NCBI RefSeq assembly: GCF_001661075.1
Contig: NZ_CP014870.1
Span: 1,566,001-1,630,000, forward strand
From: Pseudomonas silesiensis
Lineage (GTDB): Bacteria; Pseudomonadota; Gammaproteobacteria; Pseudomonadales; Pseudomonadaceae
Direction of reading: 5' to 3'
DNA: 64,000 nt
Both the position numbers and the translations under genes were made by a program. Shown here piece by piece: positions 19,980 through 29,700 of this stretch. The notes below the pieces were generated by a model. The model had not been told where the DNA came from and made no database searches. It was given only the letters and a program-made list of their open reading frames with translations. Position 1 is the first letter of the stretch, and the number at the start of each line of letters is the position of its first letter.

Positions 19980-20627
19980 GTGGACGAGCAAAAAGCCCTT
20001 AGGGTGATGCGCGAATTGGTCGACAACGGCCAATTGACCGACCCGGACAGCGCCCGCGGCAATCTGCTGCAAGTGGCGGCCCACCTGTTTCGCAACAAAG
20101 GCTACGAGCGCACCACCGTGCGTGATCTGGCCAGTGCCGTCGGCATCCAGTCCGGCAGTATTTTTCATCACTTCAAAAGCAAGGACGAGATCCTGCGGGC
20201 GGTGATGGAGGAGACCATTCGCTATAACACGGCGTTGATGCGCGCGGAACTGGCCGAGGCTACCAGCGTGCGCGAGCGGGTGCTGGCACTGATTCGGTGC
20301 GAATTGCAGTCGATCATGGGCGGCAGCGGCGAGGCCATGGCGGTGCTGGTGTATGAATGGCGTTCGCTCTCCGAAGCAGGGCAGGCGCAGGTGCTGGCCC
20401 TGCGCGACATCTACGAAGATCTGTGGCTGCAGGTGCTGGGGGAGGCCAAGGACGCCGGGTTTATCCGCGGCGATGTGTTCATTACCCGGCGGTTCCTGAC
20501 CGGTGCACTGTCCTGGACCACCACCTGGTTTCGCGCCGGCGGCAGCCTGAGCCTCGATCAATTGGCCGATGAAGCGTTGATTCTGGTGCTGGCAGAGAAA
20601 CATCAGGATTGTCCGAAACACGACTAG
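19980..20627 (+). CDS. atuR: TetR-family repressor AtuR
   Basis: A 215-residue TetR regulator. The helix-turn-helix is in ERTTVRDLASAVGIQSGSIF followed by HHFKSKDEIL, and the C-terminal ligand domain is of TetR_C type. The GTG at 19980 is chosen because AGGAGAGAA stands eight bases before it and an ATG at 19976 is out of frame. Divergent position next to atuA and the two shared operators argue for repression of the atu operon, relieved by a terpenoid acyl-CoA. Confidence 0.88.
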   Translation: MDEQKALRVMRELVDNGQLTDPDSARGNLLQVAAHLFRNKGYERTTVRDLASAVGIQSGSIFHHFKSKDEILRAVMEETIRYNTALMRAELAEATSVRERVLALIRCELQSIMGGSGEAMAVLVYEWRSLSEAGQAQVLALRDIYEDLWLQVLGEAKDAGFIRGDVFITRRFLTGALSWTTTWFRAGGSLSLDQLADEALILVLAEKHQDCPKHD

Positions 20628-20697
20628 ACTGGTGAAGTGGCTGAAACCACCTGACTTGAATGCATTCAAGCGTATTTTCTTGGGAGTGGGTTGTTTG

Positions 20698-21492
20698 ATG
20701 TCATCGCCAATTCGGACGGCCTCGGTAGTTTTACTGGCGGCGCTTTCGTCATTATGGATAGTGCCATCCCAGGCTGCGCAACTGGTGCGCATTGGCGCCG
20801 CGCATTTCCCGCCCTACACGGTGCGCCCGGAAACCGGTGCCGACACGGGCCTGTTGCCGCAATTGGTCGAGGCGCTCAATGCCTTGCAAAGCGACTATCA
20901 ATTTGTCCTGGTGCCGACTTCCATTCCCCGACGCTTCGGTGACTTCAAACAAGCCCGGGTGGACATGGCGATCTTCGAGAACCCGGACTGGGGCTGGAAG
21001 GACATTCCCCACATCACCGTCGACATGGGCCTGGAAGACGCCGAGATTTTTGTAGCGCAACGCGAGCCCGGCCGTCAGCAAAGCTATTTTGCCAATCTCG
21101 CCGGTAAACGCCTGGCGCTGTTCAGCGGCTATCACTACGAATTTTCCAATTTCAATGCCGACCCGAAATTTCTCGCGCAGAACTACAACGCCACGCTGAC
21201 CTATTCCCATGACAGCAACCTGTTGATGGTGCTGCGCGGGCGAGCGGACATTGCCCTCGTGACGCGCTCGTATTTAAGCGACTACCTGCTGCGCAACCAG
21301 CAGGTCGCCGATCAGTTGCTGGTGTCGCAGCGGGTCGACCAGATCTATCACCACTACGCCATCCTCCGCCCGACGGCGCCCATCAGTGGCGCTGCATTTG
21401 GCGAGTTGCTGCAAGACTTGCGCGAGAACGGCCAGATGCTGAAGATTTTTGAACCGTACAGAATTGCCGTGGTGCCGGTGCCCGGTAACTGA
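20698..21492 (+). CDS. Periplasmic solute-binding protein (SBP_bac_3 type)
   Basis: A 264-residue exported protein. Residues 1-27 are a Sec signal ending SQAAQ. The mature part starts LVRIGAAHFPPYTVRPETGA, the usual beginning of amino-acid-type binding proteins, and continues with GLLPQLVEALNAL and DMAIFENPDWGW. No ABC permease or ATPase gene is beside it, so it may be an orphan receptor or serve a distant system. The start at 20698 fits the signal; upstream in-frame codons add a charged stretch. Confidence 0.85.
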   Translation: MSSPIRTASVVLLAALSSLWIVPSQAAQLVRIGAAHFPPYTVRPETGADTGLLPQLVEALNALQSDYQFVLVPTSIPRRFGDFKQARVDMAIFENPDWGWKDIPHITVDMGLEDAEIFVAQREPGRQQSYFANLAGKRLALFSGYHYEFSNFNADPKFLAQNYNATLTYSHDSNLLMVLRGRADIALVTRSYLSDYLLRNQQVADQLLVSQRVDQIYHHYAILRPTAPISGAAFGELLQDLRENGQMLKIFEPYRIAVVPVPGN

Positions 21493-21527
21493 AATCGCGC
21501 CACAGGTCGCAATTGAGCGACTTCTCT

Positions 21528-21551
21528 TAAATTTCTCGCCTTGGCTCACGT
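21528..21551 (+). promoter_or_regulatory. PvdS-dependent promoter (iron-starvation box)
   Basis: TAAAT (21528-21532), 16 bases, then CGT (21549-21551): an exact fit to the published PvdS promoter pattern. It lies 40 bp before the ATG of the acyltransferase gene. Confidence 0.85.
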
Positions 21552-21591
21552 CACCTCGTTGAACTGTCGACGATTAACGTGAGCCCGACCC

Positions 21592-22605
21592 ATGTCCATT
21601 CCGAATGACCTGACTGCCCTGGCGTTGCCCACCGGCAGTCGTCTCGTAGCTGATGAAACCGAAAGCCGGCTGAGCCTCGACCTGGACGGAGAGCCGCTGA
21701 TCAGGTTGCATCTGGCCAGTGAGCCCGAACTGTTGGTGCAGCTGGAGCAAGGCTTCGACCACCCCGATGGCGATGCGCTGCACACAGCCTGTTATTGGCT
21801 GTTTGCCCGCGATCCTGCCTGTCAGCGCCTGACCTGGCAGCTGGATGAAGTCCCTGTTGATGCCTTGCGCAACGGCTTGCTGGTCGCCACCGGTACCTCG
21901 GGCCAGTATCGCTGCGAACGCACGCTGTTCTGGCAGTTGCCGCAACCCTGGCTCGGGCAATCTCTGGCCAGCAGCTATCCGCAGCAAATGGTCATCAGTA
22001 GCGGCAAACGTCATCCGTTGCGACCAGTGAAACCTCGGGGCGAGGTGTATCGACGTTTCGATGCCCGGTTGGGCGCGTGGATTTCCCTGCGCACGCTGGA
22101 CATCGACCATGATCTTGAGCGGTTCAATCGTTGGCAGAACAGTGCGCGGGTCGCGAGTTTCTGGCAGGAGGAGGGCAGTCTCGAGCAGCATCGCGAGTAC
22201 CTGGACAAACTCGAGGCCGATCCCCACACCCTGACCCTGATCGGCTGTTTCGATGATCAGCCGTTTGCCTATTTCGAGGCCTATTGGGCCAAGGAAGATC
22301 GCATCGCGCCTTTTTATGAAGCGCATGATTACGACCGGGGTATTCATATGCTGGTCGGTGAAGAACATCACCGCGGCCCGCACAAGGTGGCGAGCTGGTT
22401 ATCGGCGCTGGTGCATTACCTGTTGCTCGATGATCCGCGTACCCAACGAGTGGTTGCCGAGCCTCGGGCCGACAACGGCAAGATGATCGGGTATATGCAG
22501 GGCCAGGGCTTTTATTGCGAGAAAGAGTTTGATTTTCCGCATAAGCGTGCGGCGTTGATGGTGTTGGGGCGGGAGCGGTTTTTTGAGCGGTGTGAGTTGG
22601 CTTGA
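21592..22605 (+). CDS. pvdYII: Siderophore N-acyltransferase, IucB/RhbD/AlcB type (PvdYII-like)
   Basis: A 337-residue protein. The N-terminal part (about 1-160) is a degenerate GNAT-like domain and the C-terminal part (about 165-335) is the AlcB/IucB acetyltransferase fold, with WISLRTLDIDHDLERFNRW, QPFAYFEAYWAKEDRI and RGIHMLVGEEHHRGP. Relatives acylate N-hydroxy-lysine or N-hydroxy-ornithine during siderophore assembly. An exact PvdS box upstream and pvdS-pvdL next door point to pyoverdine. The gene name follows that context; the substrate is not proven. Confidence 0.8.
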   Translation: MSIPNDLTALALPTGSRLVADETESRLSLDLDGEPLIRLHLASEPELLVQLEQGFDHPDGDALHTACYWLFARDPACQRLTWQLDEVPVDALRNGLLVATGTSGQYRCERTLFWQLPQPWLGQSLASSYPQQMVISSGKRHPLRPVKPRGEVYRRFDARLGAWISLRTLDIDHDLERFNRWQNSARVASFWQEEGSLEQHREYLDKLEADPHTLTLIGCFDDQPFAYFEAYWAKEDRIAPFYEAHDYDRGIHMLVGEEHHRGPHKVASWLSALVHYLLLDDPRTQRVVAEPRADNGKMIGYMQGQGFYCEKEFDFPHKRAALMVLGRERFFERCELA

Positions 22606-22614
22606 GGCGTAAGG

Positions 22615-22638
22615 CTCAAGACCTTTTTCGGTCTTGAG
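22615..22638. terminator. Hairpin after the acyltransferase gene
   Basis: A 9-bp stem CTCAAGACC / GGTCTTGAG with a T-rich loop starts ten bases after the stop codon. The T-run is in the loop rather than after the stem, so it may be a weak terminator. Confidence 0.5.
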
Positions 22639-22644
22639 TCCGCC

Positions 22645-22732
22645 TTCGCGAGCAAGCTCCCACAGTGGATTTCCTGCGTACAGGCAATTTGTGTACGCCA
22701 GAGATCAATTGTGGGAGCGAGCCTGCTCGCGA
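22645..22732. repeat. REP pair between pvdYII and pvdS
   Basis: The arms TTCGCGAGCAAGCTCCCACA and TGTGGGAGCGAGCCTGCTCGCGA face each other around a roughly 45-base centre. It separates the convergent ends of the acyltransferase gene and pvdS. One arm lacks three bases of the usual core. Confidence 0.85.
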
Positions 22733-22756
22733 TGGGGGCGACGAAAATTTCAGATA

Positions 22757-23305
22757 TCAACGGCGGGCAAAGGTATCCACCCGACTCCCCGACACCTTCC
22801 GGCAGTGCACCAGCGCATCGCGAATCATGAAGTTCACCAGGGTCGGCGAGACCCCGAGTTCCTTGGCGATGTCTTTCTGCGGCACGCCATGCAGGCGGTA
22901 CATCTCGAAAGCGTAACGGGTGCGGCTGGGCAACTCCGTCAGCGCGTCGGCTATGTTTTCCAGGGTCGAGAAGTTCATGTGCGAGGTTTCCGGCGAAGCG
23001 CCCGGGATCACCACGTTCAGGCCTTCTTCCTCTGGCCCTGAATATTTCTGCTCCAGCGCCTGCTTACGGTAGTGATCGATCGCCAGGTTGCGCACGATCT
23101 GGAACAGGTAGCTGAGTTGAGCCTTGAACGAAGACGTGATCTGCGGCGCCGACTGCAGGCGGAAGAATGCGTCCTGTACCACGTCTTCGGCACGCGAGCG
23201 GCAGCCGGTGATCCGGGCTGCAATCTTGACCAGAATCAGTCGATTGTCGACGAATGCCTGAAGTAGCGGTGAATCGCACCTGCTTGTGGACACTTGTTCC
23301 GTCAT
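22757..23305 (-). CDS. pvdS: Extracytoplasmic-function sigma factor PvdS
   Basis: A 182-residue iron-starvation sigma factor. Region 2 contains RAEDVVQDAFFRLQSAPQIT and LFQIVRNLAIDHYRKQALEQ. Region 4 contains LPSRTRYAFEMYRLHG and the helix-turn-helix PQKDIAKELGVSPTLVNFMI. It directs RNA polymerase to pyoverdine promoters and is itself held by the anti-sigma factor FpvR (not in this window). ATG 23305 follows AGGGTG; a GTG three codons upstream is less likely. A Fur-like box lies upstream. Confidence 0.95.
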   Translation of the reverse strand: MTEQVSTSRCDSPLLQAFVDNRLILVKIAARITGCRSRAEDVVQDAFFRLQSAPQITSSFKAQLSYLFQIVRNLAIDHYRKQALEQKYSGPEEEGLNVVIPGASPETSHMNFSTLENIADALTELPSRTRYAFEMYRLHGVPQKDIAKELGVSPTLVNFMIRDALVHCRKVSGSRVDTFARR

Positions 23306-23391
23306 GGAAATCACCCTGCTGCAAATAGGTTAGTGGGACGCCCGGGAACACCGGTGCCGTCCTACACATCGAGCGACAAATTATGCTGAAT

Positions 23392-23410
23392 GATAATGAT
23401 TGTCAATTGA
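23392..23410. promoter_or_regulatory. Fur-box-like site upstream of pvdS
   Basis: GATAATGATTGTCAATTGA matches the 19-base Fur consensus at 13 of 19 positions by eye, with the first nine bases identical. It lies 86 bp before the pvdS start, where Fur would repress pvdS in iron-replete cells. It sits in an AT-rich stretch in an otherwise GC-rich region. Confidence 0.65.
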
Positions 23411-23529
23411 GAAAGAGAATTAATGCTCCCCAAAGGTGCGAAGTGAGAACTGCGACACGCTGTTGCGCTCGCGCGCTTGCGACGCTCCCTTGCAATGCCG
23501 CAGCGGCGCTGGCGATCCGGCCAGTCGAC

Positions 23530-23553
23530 TAATTATTTGCGGACGTCATCCGT
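23530..23553 (+). promoter_or_regulatory. Probable PvdS-dependent promoter of pvdL
   Basis: TAATT, 16 bases, then CGT. It differs by one base from TAAAT-N16-CGT and is the best such match between pvdS and pvdL. It lies 162 bp before the pvdL ATG, a long leader containing a REP pair. The rest of the 410-bp intergenic region holds the pvdS promoter and no further recognisable feature. Confidence 0.55.
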
Positions 23554-23591
23554 TCTCATTGGTGAATAGCACAGCGCAATCCCTCATACCC

Positions 23592-23693
23592 CTGTAGGAG
23601 CGAGCTCGCTCGCGAAGGTCGTTAACGATGACGATGGGCACCTGACACCCCGCGGCGTTCTCCGGTTCTTCGCGAGCAAGCTCGCTCCTACAG
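23592..23693. repeat. REP pair in the pvdL leader
   Basis: Inverted arms CTGTAGGAGCGAGCTCGCTC and GAGCAAGCTCGCTCCTACAG (25 bases each with flanks) end 22 bp before the pvdL ATG. If transcription starts at the PvdS-like promoter, this hairpin is part of the messenger. Confidence 0.88.
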
Positions 23694-23715
23694 CCGAATT
23701 CAGGCAGGAAACCCC

Positions 23716-26700
23716 ATGACCGACGCGTTCGAACTCCCCAGCACCCTGGTCCAAGCTCTCCAGCGCCGCGCGGCCCTGACGCCGGACCGGGTGGCCTTGC
23801 GTTTTCTCGCCGAAACCGAGGATCAGGCTGTGGTGCTCAGTTATCGCGAACTGGATCAGCGGGCACGCCTCATTGCCGGCGCATTGCAGGCCGAGGCCGA
23901 GTTCGGCGATCGCGCGGTGCTGCTGTTCCCCAGTGGCCCGGATTATGTCGCGGCCTTCTTTGGTTGCCTGTATGCGGGGGTCATCGCGGTGCCGGCTTAT
24001 CCACCGGAATCGACCCGTCGTCATCATCAGGAACGCCTGCTGTCGATCATCAGCGATGCCGAGCCGCGTCTGTTGCTGACCAGCGCCGGCCTGGAAGATT
24101 CGTTGGCGCACATCGAAGGCGCGCCGCCGTTGTTGTGCGTGGATACCCTGGATAGCGTGCTGGCCGAACGTTGGGTCGCGCCGGACCTGCAGGACGACCA
24201 CATCGCCTTCTTGCAGTACACCTCCGGCTCCACCGCCTTGCCGAAAGGTGTGCAGGTCAGCCACGGCAATCTGGTGGCGAACGAATTGCTGATTCGCCAC
24301 GGCTTCGGCATCGATCTGAACCCGGACGACGTGATCGTCAGCTGGTTGCCGCTGTACCACGACATGGGCCTGATCGGTGGCCTGTTGCAACCCATCTTCA
24401 GTGGCGTGCCGTGCATCCTGATGTCGCCGGGCTACTTCCTCGGCCGGCCGTTGCGCTGGCTGGAAGCGATCAGCGAGTACGGCGGCACCATCAGCGGCGG
24501 GCCGGATTTTGCCTATCGGCTGTGCAGCGAGCGGGTCAGCGAATCGGCCCTGGAGCGCCTCGACCTGAGCGGCTGGCGCGTGGCGTATTCCGGCTCCGAA
24601 CCGATTCGCCTCGACACGCTGGAACGCTTTGCCGAGAAGTTCGACGTTTGCGGTTTCAATCCAGACAGTTTCATGGCGTCCTATGGCCTGGCCGAAGCCA
24701 CGCTGTTCGTCGCCGGCAGCCCTCGCGGCCAGGGTATCGGCAACCTGCGGGTGGATGATCAGGCCCTGGCGCAAAACCGTGTCGAGCCGGGGGAGGGCAG
24801 CGCGATCATGAGCTGCGGCGTCGGCCAACCGGATCACGCGGTACTGATCGTCGATCCCTCGGCGCGCAACGAACTGGCGGACAACAGCGTCGGCGAGGTC
24901 TGGGCTTGCGGCCCGAGCATCGCCCACGGCTATTGGCGCAACCCCGAAGCGTCCGCCAAGACCTTCGTCCAGCACGCCGGCCGTACCTGGCTACGCACAG
25001 GCGACCTGGGCTTCATGCGCAACGGCGAGCTGTTCATCACCGGGCGCCTGAAGGACCTGCTGATCGTGCGCGGGCACAACCTCTATCCGCAGGACATCGA
25101 ACAGACTGTCGAGCGCGAAGTGGACGTGGTGCGCAAAGGGCGCGTCGCCGCCTTCGCCGTGAACATCGACGGGCAGGAAGGCATCGGCATCGCGGCGGAA
25201 ATCAGCCGCAGCGTGCAAAAAATCCTCGCGCCCGACGCGTTGATCAAAGCCATTCGCCAAGCGGTGGCCGAGGCGTATCAGGAGGCGCCGGGCGTGGTGG
25301 TGCTGCTCAATCCGGGGGCGCTGCCCAAGACGTCCAGCGGCAAACTGCAACGCTCGGCGTGCCGCGATCGGCTGGCGGACGGCAGCCTCGACAGTTATGC
25401 GCAGTTCCCGACGGTGGCCAGCGAGCATGAGGCGAAAACCGAATCCGGCTCCGGGCTGCAAACCCTGATCGGCCAGATCTGGTGCGAGCAACTGCAGATC
25501 GGACAGGTCAATGCCGACGATCACTTTTTCCTGTTGGGCGGCAACTCTATTGCCGCTACGCAAGTGGTCGCGCGTCTGCGCGAAGAACTAGGCCTGGAAC
25601 TGAACCTGCGCCTGTTGTTCGAAGCGCCAACTCTCGGTGCGTTTACCGCTGCATTGGTTGAACGGCAACAGGACGGTGGCCTGGCCCAAGGCTCGATCAC
25701 CCCACTGTCGCGCACCGAAGCCATGCCGCAATCCCTGGCGCAAAACCGTCTGTGGATCACCTGGCAACTGGACCCGCAAAGCAGCGCCTATAACATTCCC
25801 GGTGCCTTGCGCCTGCGCGGCGAGCTGGATCAAGACGCCTTGCGCGCCAGTTTCCAGCAACTGATCGAGCGTCACGAATCCTTGCGCACACGCTTCTTCG
25901 AACGTGACGGCGTAGCACTGCAACAGATCGACTCCGCCGCCGAATTCAACCTGCAATTGATCGACATCAGCGACCTGCCAGCCGTCGAGCGCGAAGCCCG
26001 CGCCTTGCAAATTCGTGAGGACGAAGCCCGCACCCAATTCGACCTGGAGAAAGGTCCACTGCTCTGGGTGACCCTGGTGCGCCTCGATGATGAGGATCAC
26101 CAGTTGCTGGTGACGCTGCACCACATCATCGCCGATGGCTGGTCGCTGAACGTGCTGATCGACGAGTTCTCGCGTCTTTATGCCGCCGCGTCCCAGGGCC
26201 AGACCGCGACGTTGGCGGCACTGCCAACGCACTACGCCGACTACGGCGGCTGGCAGCGCCAATGGCTGGCGCAAGGGGAGGGCGAGCGGCAACTGGCCTA
26301 CTGGAAAGCACAGTTGGGCGATGAGCATCCGACACTGACTCTGGCCACCGACCACTCGCGCTCGACGCAACACAGCCACAGTGCTGCCCGTCATTCCATC
26401 AAGCTTGGCGCAACGTTGAGCGATGCCATTCGCCAGACCGCCCAGGCCCATGAATCGACGACCTTCATGCTGTTGCTCACCGCCTTCCGGAGCCTGCTGC
26501 ACCGCTACAGCGGCCAGCGCGACATCCGCATCGGCGTGCCCAACGCCAACCGTCCGCGCCTGGAAACCCAGGGCCTGATCGGCTTTTTCATCAACACCCA
26601 GGTGCTGCGCACCGAGGTCGATCCGCGACAGCCATTCGTTGACTTGCTGGCGCAGGTCCGTCAGGCGGCGTTGGGCGCACAAGTGCATCAGGACCTGCCG

Positions 26701-29700
26701 TTCGAACAACTGCTCGAAGCCTTTCCGCAGGCTCGGGAACAAGGCCTGTTCCAGGTCATGTTCAACCATCAGCAACGGGACCTCAGCGCATTGAAACGTC
26801 TGCCCGGGCTGCTCGCCGAAGAACTGCCATGGCACAGCCGCGAAGCCAAGTTCGATCTGCAACTGCACAGTGAGGAAGACCAAAAGGGTCGCCTGAGCCT
26901 GTCCTTCGACTACGCCAGCGAACTGTTCGACGCCGCCACCATCGAGCGGCTGGCCGAGCATTTCAGCAACCTGCTGCGGGCGGTTTGCGCACAGCCGCAC
27001 GCCCTGATTGCCGACCTGCCATTACTGACGTCGAGTGAGCTCGATCAGCAAGCAAACTGGAGCGCAGCACCCTGCAAGCCGGCCAGCCAATGGTTGCCAG
27101 AGCTGCTCCACGAACAGGCGCGCCTGACGCCCGAGCGCATCGCGTTGATCTGGGACGGCGGCCAACTCGACTTCGCCGAACTGCACAGTCAGGCCAACCG
27201 CCTGGCCCATTACCTGCGCGACAAGGGCGTCGGTCCGGATGTCTGCGTGGCCATCGCCGCCGAGCGTTCGCCACAGTTGCTGATCGGCCTGCTGGCGATC
27301 ATCAAGGCCGGTGGCGCCTACGTGCCGCTGGACCCGGACTACCCGGCCGAACGCCTGGCCTACATGCTCAACGACAGCGGTGTCGAATTGCTGCTGACCC
27401 AGACCCCATTGCTTGACCAACTGCCCGCCAGCGACGGTGTCAGCGTAATCGCCATGGACGCTTTGCATCTGGATGGCTGGCCGAGCCATGCGCCGGGCCT
27501 GCACCTGCACGGCGACAACCTTGCCTACGTGATTTATACCTCCGGTTCCACCGGTCAGCCCAAGGGTGTCGGCAACACCCACGCCGCCCTCGCCGAACGC
27601 CTGCAATGGATGCAGGACACCTATCGCCTGAACGACACTGACGTGTTGATGCAAAAGGCGCCGATCAGTTTTGATGTATCGGTGTGGGAGTGTTTCTGGC
27701 CCTTGATCACCGGCAGTCGGTTGCTGCTCGCCGGTCCCGGCGAACACCGCGACCCGCACCGCATTGCGCAACTCGTTCAAACCTACGGCGTGACCACGCT
27801 GCACTTCGTGCCACCCTTGCTGGCGCTGTTCATCGACGAACCGCTGACCGCCGGCTGTGCCAGCCTGCGGCGTGTGTTCTGCGGCGGTGAAGCCTTGCCT
27901 GCCGAGTTGCGCAATCGGGTACTGGAACAATGGCCGGCGGTGCAATTGCACAACCGCTATGGCCCGACGGAAACAGCGATCAACGTCACTCACTGGCAGT
28001 GCACCACCGCCGATGGCGAACGTTCGCCGATCGGGCGTCCGCTGGGCAACGTGGTGTGCCGCGTGCTGGACGGTGATCTCAATCCGGTTCCGGTCGGTGT
28101 ACCGGGTGAATTGTGCATCAGCGGCATCGGCCTGGCACGAGGGTATCTGGGGCGCCCGGGCCTGACCGCCGAGCGCTTCGTCGTCGATCCGCTGGGCGAG
28201 CAGGGTGCGCGTCTGTACCGCACCGGCGACCGTGTCCGCTGGACTGCCGATGGCGTGATCGACTACCTCGGTCGCCTCGATCAGCAGGTCAAACTGCGCG
28301 GCTTCCGGGTTGAGCCGGAAGAAATCGAAGCGCGGCTGCTGATCCAGGCGGGCGTTGCACAAGCCGTGGTGCTGGTGCGTGAAACGGCGGCCGGCGGACA
28401 GTTGATCGGTTACTACACCACCAGCGATTCTTCTGAAGACATTGATGCTCAAACCGCGCGCCTGAAAACCGCACTGGCCGCCGAGTTACCTGAATACATG
28501 GTCCCGGCGCAGCTGATGCGTCTGGACGAAATGCCCCTGAGTCCAAGCGGCAAGCTCGACCGTCGCGCCTTGCCCGAACCCCAGTGGCAAGTTCGCGAAC
28601 ACGTCGCGCCGGTCACTGCGCTGGAACAGCAAATCGCCGGTATCTGGCGCGAGGTCCTGGGCCTTGCGCAGATCGGTCTGCGCGACGATTTCTTCGCCCT
28701 CGGCGGCCACTCGCTGCTGGCCACGCAAACCATTTCCCGCACCCGCCAGGCCTGCGACGTCGAGTTGCCGCTACGGGCGCTGTTCGAGCACAGTGAACTG
28801 GGCGCGTTTGTCGACCAGGTGCAGTCGATTCAGGCCAGCGGCAACACCAACAAACAGCCACCGATCGAGACAGTCGACCGGAGCCAGGTGGTGCCGTTGT
28901 CCTATTCCCAGCAACGCATGTGGTTCCTCTGGCAGATGGAACCGGACAGCCCGGCCTACAACGTCGGGGGCATGGCGCGGCTGCGCGGGGTGCTCGACGT
29001 CGGGCGTTTTGAAGCGGCGTTGCAGGCGCTGATCATGCGCCACGAAACCCTGCGCACGACCTTCCCGAGCGTTGACGGCGTGGCCCGGCAACAGGTTCAT
29101 GCAGAAACCGGCCTGCGCATGGACTGCAAGGATTCCTCGACGCTGGATGCCGACAGCCGTGAGCAACGGGTGCAGCAACTGGCCGACAGCGAAGCCCACA
29201 CGCCATTCGATCTGGAAACCGGACCGCTGCTGCGCGCCTGCCTGGTCAAGACCGCCGAACAGGAACACTACCTGGTGCTGACCCTGCACCACATCGTCAC
29301 CGAAGGCTGGGCGATGGACATTTTCGCCCGGGAGCTGAGCGCGCTGTACGAAGCCTTTGTCGAGGACCGCGAATCGCCGCTGGCACCGCTGCCGGTGCAG
29401 TACCTGGATTACAGCGTGTGGCAGCGCCAGTGGCTGGAATCCGGCGAACGCCAGCGCCAGCTCGACTACTGGACCACACAGCTGGGGCGCGAACATCCGC
29501 TGCTGGAATTGCCCGCCGACCGTCCGCGGCCGCCGGTGCAAAGTCATCAGGGCGAACTGTTTCGCTTCGACCTCAGCGATGAGCTTGCCGCCCGGGTTCG
29601 CGCCTTCAACGCAGCCCACGGCCTGACCCTGTTCATGACCATGACTGCCGCGCTGGCCGTGCTGCTCTACCGCTACAGCGGCCAGACCGACCTGCGCATC

